Assembly (NCBI RefSeq): GCF_002051585.1
Contig: NZ_MZGX01000012.1
Coordinates: 62,001-126,000 of the forward strand
Direction: 5' to 3'
Length of the DNA stretch: 64,000 nt
Source: Ruminiclostridium hungatei
GTDB taxonomy: Bacteria; Bacillota; Clostridia; Acetivibrionales; DSM-1351
Part shown: positions 43,559 through 52,069 of the stretch, piece after piece
Layout of the letters: each line of letters begins with the position of its first letter
Position numbering within the stretch: position 1 is the first letter of the stretch
Translations under genes and position numbers: made by a program
The notes under the pieces: generated by a model
What the model was told of the DNA's origin: nothing
The model's database searches: none
Seen by the model: the letters and a program-made list of their open reading frames with translations, nothing else

Positions 43559-45088
43559 TTACAAAAGCCTGTCCAGCGGCTTCAGCGCAGGACCCTCAAG
43601 CACTGTTCCATCAAAGCTGTAGCGGGAGGCATGACAGGGGCAGTCCCAGCTTTTCTCGGCAGAATTCCAGCGAACCTCGCAGCCCAGGTGCTTACAGGTG
43701 GCGTCAACAATATAATAGCTGCCATCCATATCTCTGTATGCCCCTGCCTTTTTTCCATTATAAGAAAGTTTTTTACCTTCACCGGGCTCAAGGGCTATGT
43801 CCTCCGGAAGGGCTGCTATTTTGCCGGAAATCAGGCTTCCTGCCACATTGAGGTTTTCTTTTATAAAATTCCTGGCTGAAGCCGCTGGAGTGAACCTGGA
43901 GGGTGTAAAAATCTCCTCGGCCTCACTTTTGCCCTTTGTCAGAATATCCCTTATTATCATTGCCGATACTGTACTTGTGGCCATGCCCCATTTTTGATAG
44001 GCTGCGGCTATGAATACATTCAGCTTGCTGCCGGTTATATGGCCTATAAAAGGAATTTCATCCATGGCGGTATAATCCTGGGCCGACCAGCGGCAGAGTA
44101 CCTCTATAGCTTTAAATGTATCTTCCGCGTAATGTATCAGGCTTCTGTAATGCTCCTGTTCATTGTCGTCATCTCCGGTCTTGTGATGCTCCCCCCCGAT
44201 AATCAGAAGCTGCTCCTGGTCCTCCAACGGCTGGGTACGGATTGACCGGGAAGGTTCCTCATAGGATATATACATCCCGCCGGTCAGCTTTATGGCAGCT
44301 TTTACTGCCAGAGCATATGAGCGTTCGGGAAACATTCTGGCCGAATAAAAGCCTCCTCCGTCATAGAAAGGAAAATGGCTTGCTATAACCACTTTGTCGG
44401 ATACAATACTGCAGCCATTCCGGGTAGAGGTTTTGCACTGCTTGTCCTGGTGTATGTCCAATGCTGTGGTATTTTCAAATATATGGCCTCCGTTTTGCAC
44501 AAAAATATCAGCCAGCTTAAGCAGGAATTTCCGGGGATGGAACTGCGCCTGATTTTTAAAGCAAACCGCTCCTTTCACCTGGAAGGGAAGGTCCAGCGCC
44601 TCCTCGAAGGCGGCGGGCATTTCCAGCAGTTCGGATGCTCTGACTTCATCCTCTATTTTGCCCAGGTATTTTTCGTCCAGAGTGTAAACATAGCTGGACT
44701 GACGGCTGAAATCACAGCTAATGCCGTTTTCACCTATTATATTCTCCAGCAGGGAGATTGCCTGCTCATGAATTCTGCCGTAGCCGTAAGCTCCATCTCT
44801 TCCTATATTTTTTATTAGCTTTGAATATTTAAGGTCATGAAGAGAGGTGATTTTTGCGGTGGTGTGCCCGGAGGTGGACATGGCTATGCGGAAAGAGTCT
44901 ATTACCACTACGTCAAAGCCCTCTCTCTGGAGCAGATATGCATTTATCAAGCCTGTTATGCCACCTCCCACAATAAGGATATCAGTGCGGATATTATTCT
45001 TAAGGGAAGGATAGTCGGTAGCAGGAGTAGAGCCTATCCAATAGGATTCAGAGGGTTTTAAAAAGGTTTTTTCAATAAGGTTCTGCAT
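43559..45088 (-). CDS. FAD-dependent oxidoreductase with C-terminal Rieske domain (YhfW-like)
   Basis: 509-residue protein. The N-terminal DAO fold has the dinucleotide motif VGGGITG and GHTTAKITSLH; the C-terminus (about 430-509) is a Rieske [2Fe-2S] domain with CKHLGC and CPCHASRY, all four ligands intact. It would move electrons from an amine or similar substrate through FAD to the Rieske cluster. The physiological substrate is unknown; B. subtilis YhfW is the nearest named relative. It is transcribed after the antiporter gene with a 249-bp gap, so perhaps separately. Confidence 0.88.
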   Translation of the reverse strand: MQNLIEKTFLKPSESYWIGSTPATDYPSLKNNIRTDILIVGGGITGLINAYLLQREGFDVVVIDSFRIAMSTSGHTTAKITSLHDLKYSKLIKNIGRDGAYGYGRIHEQAISLLENIIGENGISCDFSRQSSYVYTLDEKYLGKIEDEVRASELLEMPAAFEEALDLPFQVKGAVCFKNQAQFHPRKFLLKLADIFVQNGGHIFENTTALDIHQDKQCKTSTRNGCSIVSDKVVIASHFPFYDGGGFYSARMFPERSYALAVKAAIKLTGGMYISYEEPSRSIRTQPLEDQEQLLIIGGEHHKTGDDDNEQEHYRSLIHYAEDTFKAIEVLCRWSAQDYTAMDEIPFIGHITGSKLNVFIAAAYQKWGMATSTVSAMIIRDILTKGKSEAEEIFTPSRFTPAASARNFIKENLNVAGSLISGKIAALPEDIALEPGEGKKLSYNGKKAGAYRDMDGSYYIVDATCKHLGCEVRWNSAEKSWDCPCHASRYSFDGTVLEGPALKPLDRLL

Positions 45089-45337
45089 TTAAATCTCCTA
45101 TCTGCGCAAAGAGGCTGTTATATGAATAAAATCAGTCTTTAGCTTGCCCGAAATACACCAAAATATTTAACACCGTCATTTAATTGAGGAATATCATAAA
45201 AAGGCGGGCAGCCTAAGCCTCTTTTTGCAGATGAGAAAAGCAGGAGTAAATAGAAACCGGCCTGCCTGGAAACAAAAATGTGCCCTGGCCTGCCGGTCGG
45301 TTTTATATCTATATGGAACTGTAAACTGAAAAACCAG

Positions 45338-46528
45338 CTATTGAGCCGATTCCAGCCTCCCTTTTTTTGAACTGAATACAATCTTTAAAAGTGCGGGTGT
45401 TATTACTGTAGTAAGTATGACAACAATAAGTGTGGGTATGTATATTTCCTCAGAAATAATATGGTTTTGCATTCCTATATTGGCGGTAATTATTGCAACC
45501 TCGCCTCTTGAAATCATTCCCACGCCAATCTGAAGGGACTCTCTTTTACTCATTTTAAACAGCCTGGCTGCACCGCCGCACCCGAAAAGCTTGCCCACTA
45601 CTGCTATTGCGAACATTACCAGAGTAATCAATATGACCTCTGGGCTCAGGCCCCTTATATCCGCGGCAATACCTACGCTGGCAAAGAAAATCAGGGAGAG
45701 GAAACCGGAAGATATGGCCTTCACGTTTTTCTCAATATACTCCCTGTGAATAAACTGTGAAAGTGTTAATCCGCATATATATGCCCCCGTAATAGCGGCA
45801 ATTCCCAATATTTCAGAAATAAAAGCCAGAATAAGAGCCATTGCTATCGAATAAGTCAGCAAATCTCTTTTGTGCCTGTTATCAACGGATATTTTATTTA
45901 TGAATCTGGGCACAAGGACAATCATTATTACGCTTAACAGGCAGAAGGCAATAATCTTTGCAAAGGTCAATATGAGGCTTATGGCTGCTGCCGAGCCTGA
46001 CGCACCACTGCCCAGGGTCTGGGAAACAGCAAGCACTATGGAGATAAGTATAAGACCCAGTACATCATCAATAACTGCGGCTCCCAGAATATTGACACCT
46101 GCTTTTGTATTGAGCTTTCCCAGTTCGGTAAGTGTTTCAACTGATATGCTGACACTGGTTGCCGTAAGTATTACACCCACGAACAGGTTTTCCCAGAAGT
46201 TTGTAAAAAATAAATATGCTGCGGCAGTACCAAGGATAAGGGGAATGATAACCCCCATTAATGCGATGGCAAAGGAGGTCTTGCCCGCTTTTTTCAGTTC
46301 ATCCACATTGGTCTCAAGTCCTGCAAGGAACATAAGCAGGATAACACCTAATTCCGACAGCAGTTTGATATTTCCGGTATATTCAACAAGCCTCAATACT
46401 GCCGGGCCCAGTATGACACCGGCCACCAGGGCACCTAATACCTCGGGCATTTTAAATTTCCGGCTTACAAGGCCACCCAGCTTTGTGAATATCAGAATAA
46501 GAGCTATTTCAATCAGGACTTTCTCCAA
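45338..46528 (-). CDS. Cation/proton antiporter (Kef/NapA-type, CPA2)
   Basis: 396-residue membrane protein with 12 or so segments. The motifs GVILGPAVLRLVE and FLAGLETNVDELKK, and the unwound-helix segment GAAVIDDVLGLIL (double Asp typical of electrogenic CPA2 exchangers), are present. It exchanges Na+ or K+ for H+. The C-terminal TrkA regulatory domains of KefB/C are absent. The start is TTG, with AGAGGGTG upstream. The 249-bp gap downstream contains only a weak GC-rich hairpin near 45200-45236. Confidence 0.88.
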   Translation of the reverse strand: MEKVLIEIALILIFTKLGGLVSRKFKMPEVLGALVAGVILGPAVLRLVEYTGNIKLLSELGVILLMFLAGLETNVDELKKAGKTSFAIALMGVIIPLILGTAAAYLFFTNFWENLFVGVILTATSVSISVETLTELGKLNTKAGVNILGAAVIDDVLGLILISIVLAVSQTLGSGASGSAAAISLILTFAKIIAFCLLSVIMIVLVPRFINKISVDNRHKRDLLTYSIAMALILAFISEILGIAAITGAYICGLTLSQFIHREYIEKNVKAISSGFLSLIFFASVGIAADIRGLSPEVILITLVMFAIAVVGKLFGCGGAARLFKMSKRESLQIGVGMISRGEVAIITANIGMQNHIISEEIYIPTLIVVILTTVITPALLKIVFSSKKGRLESAQ

Positions 46529-46858
46529 AAAAACACCCTCTTTAAGTCATATTGTATGAATGTGCAAAGCAAGCCGTCTGCCATGTATTCATATACAAGT
46601 ATTCCGGCAGTGAAACTCCATATGGAAGATAAATAAAAAGGAAAGTCTCAAAACGGACTTCCCCCAGTGGAAGACAAAAAAACATTAACTTAAAAGAAAT
46701 CTCACTTCAATATAATATCACAGTATATTCCATATTTCAAGAAATAGTCTTCCTGCCGGAGAGAAAAGTCCTCCTATTGAGGAATAGGGAATTCGTCCTG
46801 GAATTAAACAATGCTTATCTGAATATAATGTTGAGTCAAATAAAAGGAGGATGGATAT
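46529..46858. other. 330-bp divergent intergenic region
   Basis: Between the antiporter and ABC genes. It contains a GGAAAGTC/GACTTCC hairpin near 46640-46662, a CCTATT/AATAGG hairpin near 46773-46790 and a TATAAT at 46824-46829 without a clear -35. No riboswitch consensus or gene was recognised. Confidence 0.4.
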
Positions 46859-47641
46859 ATGCTGGAGCTTAACAATGTCAGGGCTTACTATGTAGATGCA
46901 GCAGGAATTCACATGGCCTTCGAGCCTGTGAGCCTACAGGTTTCAGCCGGCGAAATATGCACCGTTTTAGGGCCGTCAGGCTGTGGGAAGACAAGCCTTA
47001 TGAGAACGATTGCAGGCTTGAATAATTGTTTTGACGGAGCAATTCTCATTAACGGGAAAGTATTAAATTCCCAAAGTGAAATAATTTCATACATCCCATC
47101 CGGAAATGGGATATTAAAGTATAAAACCGTGAAGGAAAACATTTTGTTTCCCTATAAAATCCGTAATATTCCGGTTGATAAGGAGACAATATTCAGACTG
47201 CATTTCCTGGCCGGCTATTTTAATATTGAAAATGTACTGGACAAATATCCGGCAGTTGCAACAGAAGCGGAACTGCTGGGTGCGGCATTGGCAAGGGGAT
47301 TTATCATGGAGCCCGATATTCTGCTGATGGACGATCCTTTTTGCGGACTCGAGCCGTGCAGCAGGGAAACGGCTCAAAAAAAGCTGAAGCATATCTTAAG
47401 TGACAGCAGTACTGCAACCCTGTTAGTGACAAATAACATTGAGGAAGCCATTTTCCTGGGAAACAGGGTGATTGTTTTCTCGCCGGGCACAGGCAGAATC
47501 ATCGCCGATATTACAGCCCTTCACAGCATGGATGAGGACAGGCATTCCTCGAGATTTTACAAGCTTGTTTCAATAGTGGAACAACTGATAAAAAGGGATT
47601 GGAGACACGGCGGATATGAGAAAATCCAAAATATATCTTGA
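46859..47641 (+). CDS. ABC transporter ATPase with degenerate catalytic motifs (SsuB/TauB-like)
   Basis: 260-residue nucleotide-binding subunit related to nitrate/sulfonate/taurine-type importers. Walker A is intact (GPSGCGKTS, Lys44). Elsewhere the catalytic motifs are lost: the Q-loop region reads YIPSGNGIL instead of a Gln-containing loop; the LSGGQ signature is replaced by VATEAEL; the Walker B end is LLMDDPF, with Asp for the catalytic Glu; the H-loop reads VTNNIEEA, with Asn for His. The frame is intact, the ribosome binding site strong (AAAGGAGG), and the permease gene overlaps by 26 bp, so it is not an obvious pseudogene. It may bind ATP and signal, or act with a second ATPase. Confidence 0.85.
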   Translation: MLELNNVRAYYVDAAGIHMAFEPVSLQVSAGEICTVLGPSGCGKTSLMRTIAGLNNCFDGAILINGKVLNSQSEIISYIPSGNGILKYKTVKENILFPYKIRNIPVDKETIFRLHFLAGYFNIENVLDKYPAVATEAELLGAALARGFIMEPDILLMDDPFCGLEPCSRETAQKKLKHILSDSSTATLLVTNNIEEAIFLGNRVIVFSPGTGRIIADITALHSMDEDRHSSRFYKLVSIVEQLIKRDWRHGGYEKIQNIS

Positions 47642-48365
47642 AGGCTTTTTATTTATCAACATAATATGGCTATTGGTAAACAGCCTGTGTAAAAACGGCA
47701 AAATTCCGGATTTATGGGAGGTGTACCGTACATATGAATTTATTATGGAAGACAGGCTGCTGGCAGATACTGCATTCAGTTTGCTGAAAATAGCTGCCGG
47801 TGTGTCACTTGCACTGCTTTCAGGAGGTATTCTGGGATATTTCATGGCCAGAAGGTCCAAAGTGAATAAGGTACTTGAGCCGGTGGCAGTATTTTTGCTG
47901 CCCGTACCAAAAGCAATATTCATGCCGGTTGCTGTGGCAGTATTCGGATATAAGCACGCAGGAATAATAATAATTATGTTGATTATTCTGTTTAATATGA
48001 TTATTAATGTCAGAGATGCGGTATTATCCATTGATCAGGACAGTGTGGACTACATAGTGAGTCTGGGCGGCGTCAGAAGACAACTGCTGGAAAATATCGT
48101 TATTCCCGAAATAATACCTGCCATCTTTACTACATTGAGGACAAAAATCGTTACGGTAATATCGACACTGCTTTTTTGTGAAGCTTTGGGCGCCGCAAAC
48201 GGAATGGGCTATTATATTTTTTCTGCCTGGTACCGCAGGGATATGTTGTCGGTATACAGGGGAATCATAGCAGTATGCTTTATCGCCGTTATAATTTATC
48301 AAATTACAGAACTTGCAGAATATAAGCTGGTGAAAAAGAAATTCGCATCCAGTGGTCTGTTTTAG
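47616..48365 (+). CDS. ABC transporter permease (SsuC/TauC-like)
   Basis: 249-residue permease with about six membrane segments and the EAA-type coupling loop YIVSLGGVRRQLLENIVIP. It overlaps the ATPase gene by 26 bp in another frame, so translation is coupled. No substrate-binding protein is encoded nearby. The last four residues (SGLF) and the stop codon come from a palindrome related to the ends of the MITE elements, so the original C-terminus may have been replaced by insertion. Confidence 0.85.
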   Translation: MRKSKIYLEGFLFINIIWLLVNSLCKNGKIPDLWEVYRTYEFIMEDRLLADTAFSLLKIAAGVSLALLSGGILGYFMARRSKVNKVLEPVAVFLLPVPKAIFMPVAVAVFGYKHAGIIIIMLIILFNMIINVRDAVLSIDQDSVDYIVSLGGVRRQLLENIVIPEIIPAIFTTLRTKIVTVISTLLFCEALGAANGMGYYIFSAWYRRDMLSVYRGIIAVCFIAVIIYQITELAEYKLVKKKFASSGLF

Positions 48366-48382
48366 ATGTTGCAGACCACTAG
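48350..48382. repeat. Solo MITE terminal-inverted-repeat remnant
   Basis: AGTGGTCTG (48351-48359) and CAGACCACT (48372-48380), the latter followed by AG, match the outer ends of the elements at 10662 and 29317, but only 12 bases separate them. It looks like an internally deleted copy. It contains the stop codon of the permease gene (48363-48365) and may form a short hairpin in its mRNA. Confidence 0.65.
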
Positions 48383-48466
48383 TGTGAAATTTGTTAAAAA
48401 CAGTTTGTCTGGGAACAATAGATAAAAGTAAGGAATAGATTTTGTTGGAAAGAGGGCTGTTAGTGA

Positions 48467-50503
48467 ATGGACTGGTTTTTATTGGTATTGATGCTGCTTG
48501 CAATAATAGCTGTCTCCAATGTAATCAATCATTTTGTTCCGATTGTACCGGTCCCGGTAATACAGATTATCCTGGGGATTTTTTTTGTACTGGTTCTGCC
48601 GGAAATGGATATTCAATTGGACCCTGAACTGTTTTTCGTACTGTTTGTTGCGCCCATACTGTTTAATGACGGTAAAATGATTCCCAAAAGTGAGCTGTGG
48701 AAGCTAAGAGTGCCAATTCTGCTGCTGGCGCTGGGGCTTGTCTTTGCCACGGTGGTGGCAGGAGGATATCTGATTTTCTTTCTGCTTCCCGGAATACCTT
48801 TGTCCGCAGCTTTCGCCCTGGCTGCCATATTGTCGCCCACTGATGCGGTGGCGGTTGTGGCCATACTGAAAAAAGCCCGTATTAATAAAAATATTATGAC
48901 TCTTCTGGAGGGAGAGGCGTTGATGAATGATGCATCGGGACTGGTGGCTTTCAAGCTTGCAGTGGCCGCCACAGTCACAGGCGTCTTTTCTGTCGGAGCG
49001 GCTGCTCTGAATTTTTTGGTATTGGCTCTGGGGGGACTGGGGATAGGCGTTCTGGCAGCGCTCATAATCATCAAGTTTCGAATATTTTTGAGAAAGCTGG
49101 GGATGGAAGATGTTACGCTGCATATGCTGATACAGATTCTTACACCGTTTATCATATTTTTAACTGCTGAATATTCCGGGGTCTCAAGCGTACTTGCAGT
49201 GGTGGCAGGCGGGCTGGTGCACTCCATAGAAAAAAAGCAGGTTGAGTCTTCCACGTTGGAATTACAGATAATGTCCGATAATACCTGGTCCGTAATTATG
49301 TTTATACTGAACGGCCTGGTTTTTGTCCTGTTGGGCTTTCAGATACCCGGTGTTATGAGAGTGGTGCTTTATGATCAGGAAATAAGCAATCTTGTGGCTC
49401 TGGGCTATATTCTGATATTGACTCTGGCACTTATCATAATAAGGTATATATGGATATATCTTTGCTGGAAGCCTGCCTGTCTGCGGGGAAAGGGTTCCGG
49501 AAAGAACATTCCGGGGTCAAAAGCCTTCATACTGATATCAATATCCGGAGTAAGGGGAGCAGTAACCCTGGCTGCCGCTTTTTCCATTCCGTACGCCCTC
49601 CAAAACGGCATGCCGTTTCCCAAAAGGGATTTGATAATATTTTTAGCTGCGGGAGTTATTCTGGCCTCATTGGTTATAGCCAGTATTTTTCTTCCCCTGC
49701 TTTCAAAAAGGGACATTTCTGTGGGTTCTACACGGAAAACAACTCCTGAGCAGGCCGCAAGGATAAAACTTATGAGAGCTGTTATACGGGCTATGAAAGA
49801 GGAAGCATATGGGGAAAATAAGGCTGAAGCCCTGGCTGTCATAGCCGACTGCCAGAGGAACATACGGAAGCTTGCACACAGCAGGGAGGAAAATACGTGG
49901 AGCAGGGGCGAAAAACCGGAAGAAGCTCAAATATGGCTGACAGCCATCAGGGCTGAGAAAAATGAAATGGAAAAAATGTTTATGGAAGAAAGGATAACAT
50001 CAGAGGTATACTATAAACTCCTGGAGGTTATAAACCACAGGGAAATGCTGCTCACACACAAATATAAATACAGGGTGCTTATATATTTATATCTGCTTAA
50101 ACGGTTGAAGGCTAAGATAAGACTTAATAAAAAAAAGTGTGGCCTGTATGCCCACAGCCATATTGGAATGCTGCCCGAAATCAGAGGCAGGATGCTGAAG
50201 TCAGCTATAAGTGCTGTCAGAATGCAGATGAATGATACCAACGGTGAAATGTCACTGCAGGTTATTTCTCATTATAATACCGCCCTTGAAAAAGTTGAAA
50301 GAGGGTTGAGTAAGCCTGCCGGCAAGTATTCAGCCCAGGGCCGGGGCACCGAACTCAAGTACAGGGCCATTCAAATAGAAAGAAACGAGGTGCAGCACCT
50401 GTTTGAAAAAGGTGAGATAACACGGGATACAGCCAATAAGCTTCGAAGCTTCATAAATTACATGGAGGCCGCCATGCTTCAAGAGGATGAAATGGACAGA
50501 TAA
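48467..50503 (+). CDS. Na+/H+ antiporter, CPA1 (NhaP-like), with long cytoplasmic tail
   Basis: 678-residue antiporter. About 12 membrane segments fill the first 420 residues, with the CPA1 motifs LFVAPILFNDG, AAILSPTDAVAV and EGEALMNDASGL (the Asp-bearing ion-binding helix), and later ISGVRGAVTLAAAF. A charged helical cytoplasmic tail of about 250 residues follows, probably regulatory. It exports Na+ or Li+ in exchange for protons. GAGGG lies 10 bases before the ATG. It is monocistronic. Confidence 0.9.
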   Translation: MDWFLLVLMLLAIIAVSNVINHFVPIVPVPVIQIILGIFFVLVLPEMDIQLDPELFFVLFVAPILFNDGKMIPKSELWKLRVPILLLALGLVFATVVAGGYLIFFLLPGIPLSAAFALAAILSPTDAVAVVAILKKARINKNIMTLLEGEALMNDASGLVAFKLAVAATVTGVFSVGAAALNFLVLALGGLGIGVLAALIIIKFRIFLRKLGMEDVTLHMLIQILTPFIIFLTAEYSGVSSVLAVVAGGLVHSIEKKQVESSTLELQIMSDNTWSVIMFILNGLVFVLLGFQIPGVMRVVLYDQEISNLVALGYILILTLALIIIRYIWIYLCWKPACLRGKGSGKNIPGSKAFILISISGVRGAVTLAAAFSIPYALQNGMPFPKRDLIIFLAAGVILASLVIASIFLPLLSKRDISVGSTRKTTPEQAARIKLMRAVIRAMKEEAYGENKAEALAVIADCQRNIRKLAHSREENTWSRGEKPEEAQIWLTAIRAEKNEMEKMFMEERITSEVYYKLLEVINHREMLLTHKYKYRVLIYLYLLKRLKAKIRLNKKKCGLYAHSHIGMLPEIRGRMLKSAISAVRMQMNDTNGEMSLQVISHYNTALEKVERGLSKPAGKYSAQGRGTELKYRAIQIERNEVQHLFEKGEITRDTANKLRSFINYMEAAMLQEDEMDR

Positions 50504-50938
50504 TTGTTGTTTATAAGAACAAAATGTGCAATATTATATAATAATAATGTCGAATTTATTAAAAATTAATAAATTTTGGATTGAAATTTAGTCAATATTG
50601 ATATAGATTAGTATCAGTGGCACTTTTTTAGCTTATATATACAGATTGAAAAGACTGAATATTATAAATAGTCCATGTTTGTGAGATTACTAGTACAACA
50701 TCCGGTAAATAGGGTGCATAAATTTGGAGAAGATTTTTTGGAAATACAAGGCGGAGGAGTGCGGAATAATTGCTTTATTTCAATCGACGACAACGATGTA
50801 GTTCAAAAAAATATACCTAAATTATGTGCCAGGATTTATCGAATGTTGTACTGGATATATATGAGACAATTGACATATAAAAAGCAGCCAACGGCATTTG
50901 ATTTGCATAATAACCCACAATTCGGAGGAATGTACATT
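50504..50938 (+). other. 435-bp leader region before the response regulator
   Basis: An AT-rich stretch to about 50670, then an open frame from 50675 that runs into the response regulator. Its 88 codons encode no recognisable domain and have no start signal, so it is treated as untranslated leader. A clear -10/-35 pair was not found. Confidence 0.4.
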
Positions 50939-52069
50939 ATGTTCAGAGTTTTTATGGTGGATGATGAGCCGTCAGTAATAGAAGGGTTGAAAATTATGAT
51001 ACCCTGGGAGGAATTTGATTTTGAGCTGTGCGGAGAAGCTTCCAATGGACAGGATGCCCTAATGAAGATAAAAAAGCTTCACCCACATTTAATTATAACA
51101 GATATATCCATGCCAGGCATAAACGGACTGGAACTCATATATAAAGTTCAAAAATTTGATTCCGACACGGAATTTGTCATCCTGAGCGGCTATGCTGATT
51201 TTGCCTATGTCCAGGAGGCAATGAGACATAAGGTGCTGGACTATCTGCTTAAACCTCTGGACAGGGAGGAAATAGTTTCCATACTGCGCAAAATAAAAGA
51301 CAAGCTGGATTCCAAGTTTCTCACATTGTACGGTTTTTCACAGTCTGATATTAAAACCTTCAAATCCAGACGTACCATATCCGACGGATTTGAAGCAGAT
51401 AACCAGGCAGGTGAAGAAATCGGAGACGTGTGGAAGGCAGTCCGCGAAAATTTCGATGAGGACTTGACAACGGCTATAAATTTGATGAACTATGAGGATG
51501 CAATGAAACTCATAGATGAGCTGTTTGATTTTTTTGCCACAAAAGGCATGAACATCTCAGATGCCTCCATTATGGTAAACAGTTGTGTTTATCATATACT
51601 GCTTATTGCATATAAGAGGAATATCAGAATAAACACCATCCTGCCTTCAGGTACAGGCAATGAACTGGATTTTGATAAACTCAGAAACTACATAACGGAT
51701 ATACTGTCTCAAATTATTAACCTGATGCTGGAGGAAAGAAAAAAGAATTCAAAAAGCTATCTGTATGAGGTCAAAACATATATAGAGAACAATTATATTA
51801 AAGAGCTGAGCGTCGCCCAACTGGCTGAAATGGTTTTCATGGAGGCCGGGTATCTGGGCGATGCCTTCAACAAGCAGTTCGGATACAGTATCAGCGAGTT
51901 TCAGCACCGCCTCAGGATAGAAAAAGCCACGGAACTCATTGAAACAACAAATTTGAAGTTAAGTGAGATTTCAGCGACAGTAGGTTATAATAACTACAAC
52001 AACTTTTTTTCCCACTTCGTAAGAATTACTGATAAAAAGCCAACACAGTACCAGCGCAGGCAGGACTAA
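50939..52069 (+). CDS. YesN-type response regulator (REC plus AraC HTH), number 1
   Basis: 376-residue transcription regulator. The N-terminal receiver domain has FMVDDEPSV and the phosphoacceptor Asp in IITDISMPGINGLEL (about residue 56), with Lys in DYLLKPLDREE. The C-terminus is an AraC-type double helix-turn-helix (AQLAEMVFMEAGYLG to the end with KPTQYQRRQ). The start at 50939 lies 10 bases after GGAGG. It converges on the histidine kinase gene with a 4-bp overlap. Whether it pairs with that kinase or another is not clear. Confidence 0.9.
   Translation: MFRVFMVDDEPSVIEGLKIMIPWEEFDFELCGEASNGQDALMKIKKLHPHLIITDISMPGINGLELIYKVQKFDSDTEFVILSGYADFAYVQEAMRHKVLDYLLKPLDREEIVSILRKIKDKLDSKFLTLYGFSQSDIKTFKSRRTISDGFEADNQAGEEIGDVWKAVRENFDEDLTTAINLMNYEDAMKLIDELFDFFATKGMNISDASIMVNSCVYHILLIAYKRNIRINTILPSGTGNELDFDKLRNYITDILSQIINLMLEERKKNSKSYLYEVKTYIENNYIKELSVAQLAEMVFMEAGYLGDAFNKQFGYSISEFQHRLRIEKATELIETTNLKLSEISATVGYNNYNNFFSHFVRITDKKPTQYQRRQD

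Noticed and set aside
44375-44818. 147-codon plus-strand frame in the Rieske oxidoreductase gene
   Set aside because: Antisense to a well-supported FAD/Rieske gene, with no start signal or motif.
46529-46858. Riboswitch in the region before the degenerate ABC genes
   Set aside because: Two small hairpins are present, but no known aptamer consensus could be matched by eye.
48613-49254. 213-codon minus-strand frame in the CPA1 antiporter gene
   Set aside because: Low-complexity Ser/Ala/Thr shadow of membrane helices in the other strand.
50675-50938. 88-codon N-terminal extension of response regulator 1
   Set aside because: The receiver domain starts exactly at the ATG at 50939, which has GGAGG 10 bases upstream. 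The extension shows no domain.
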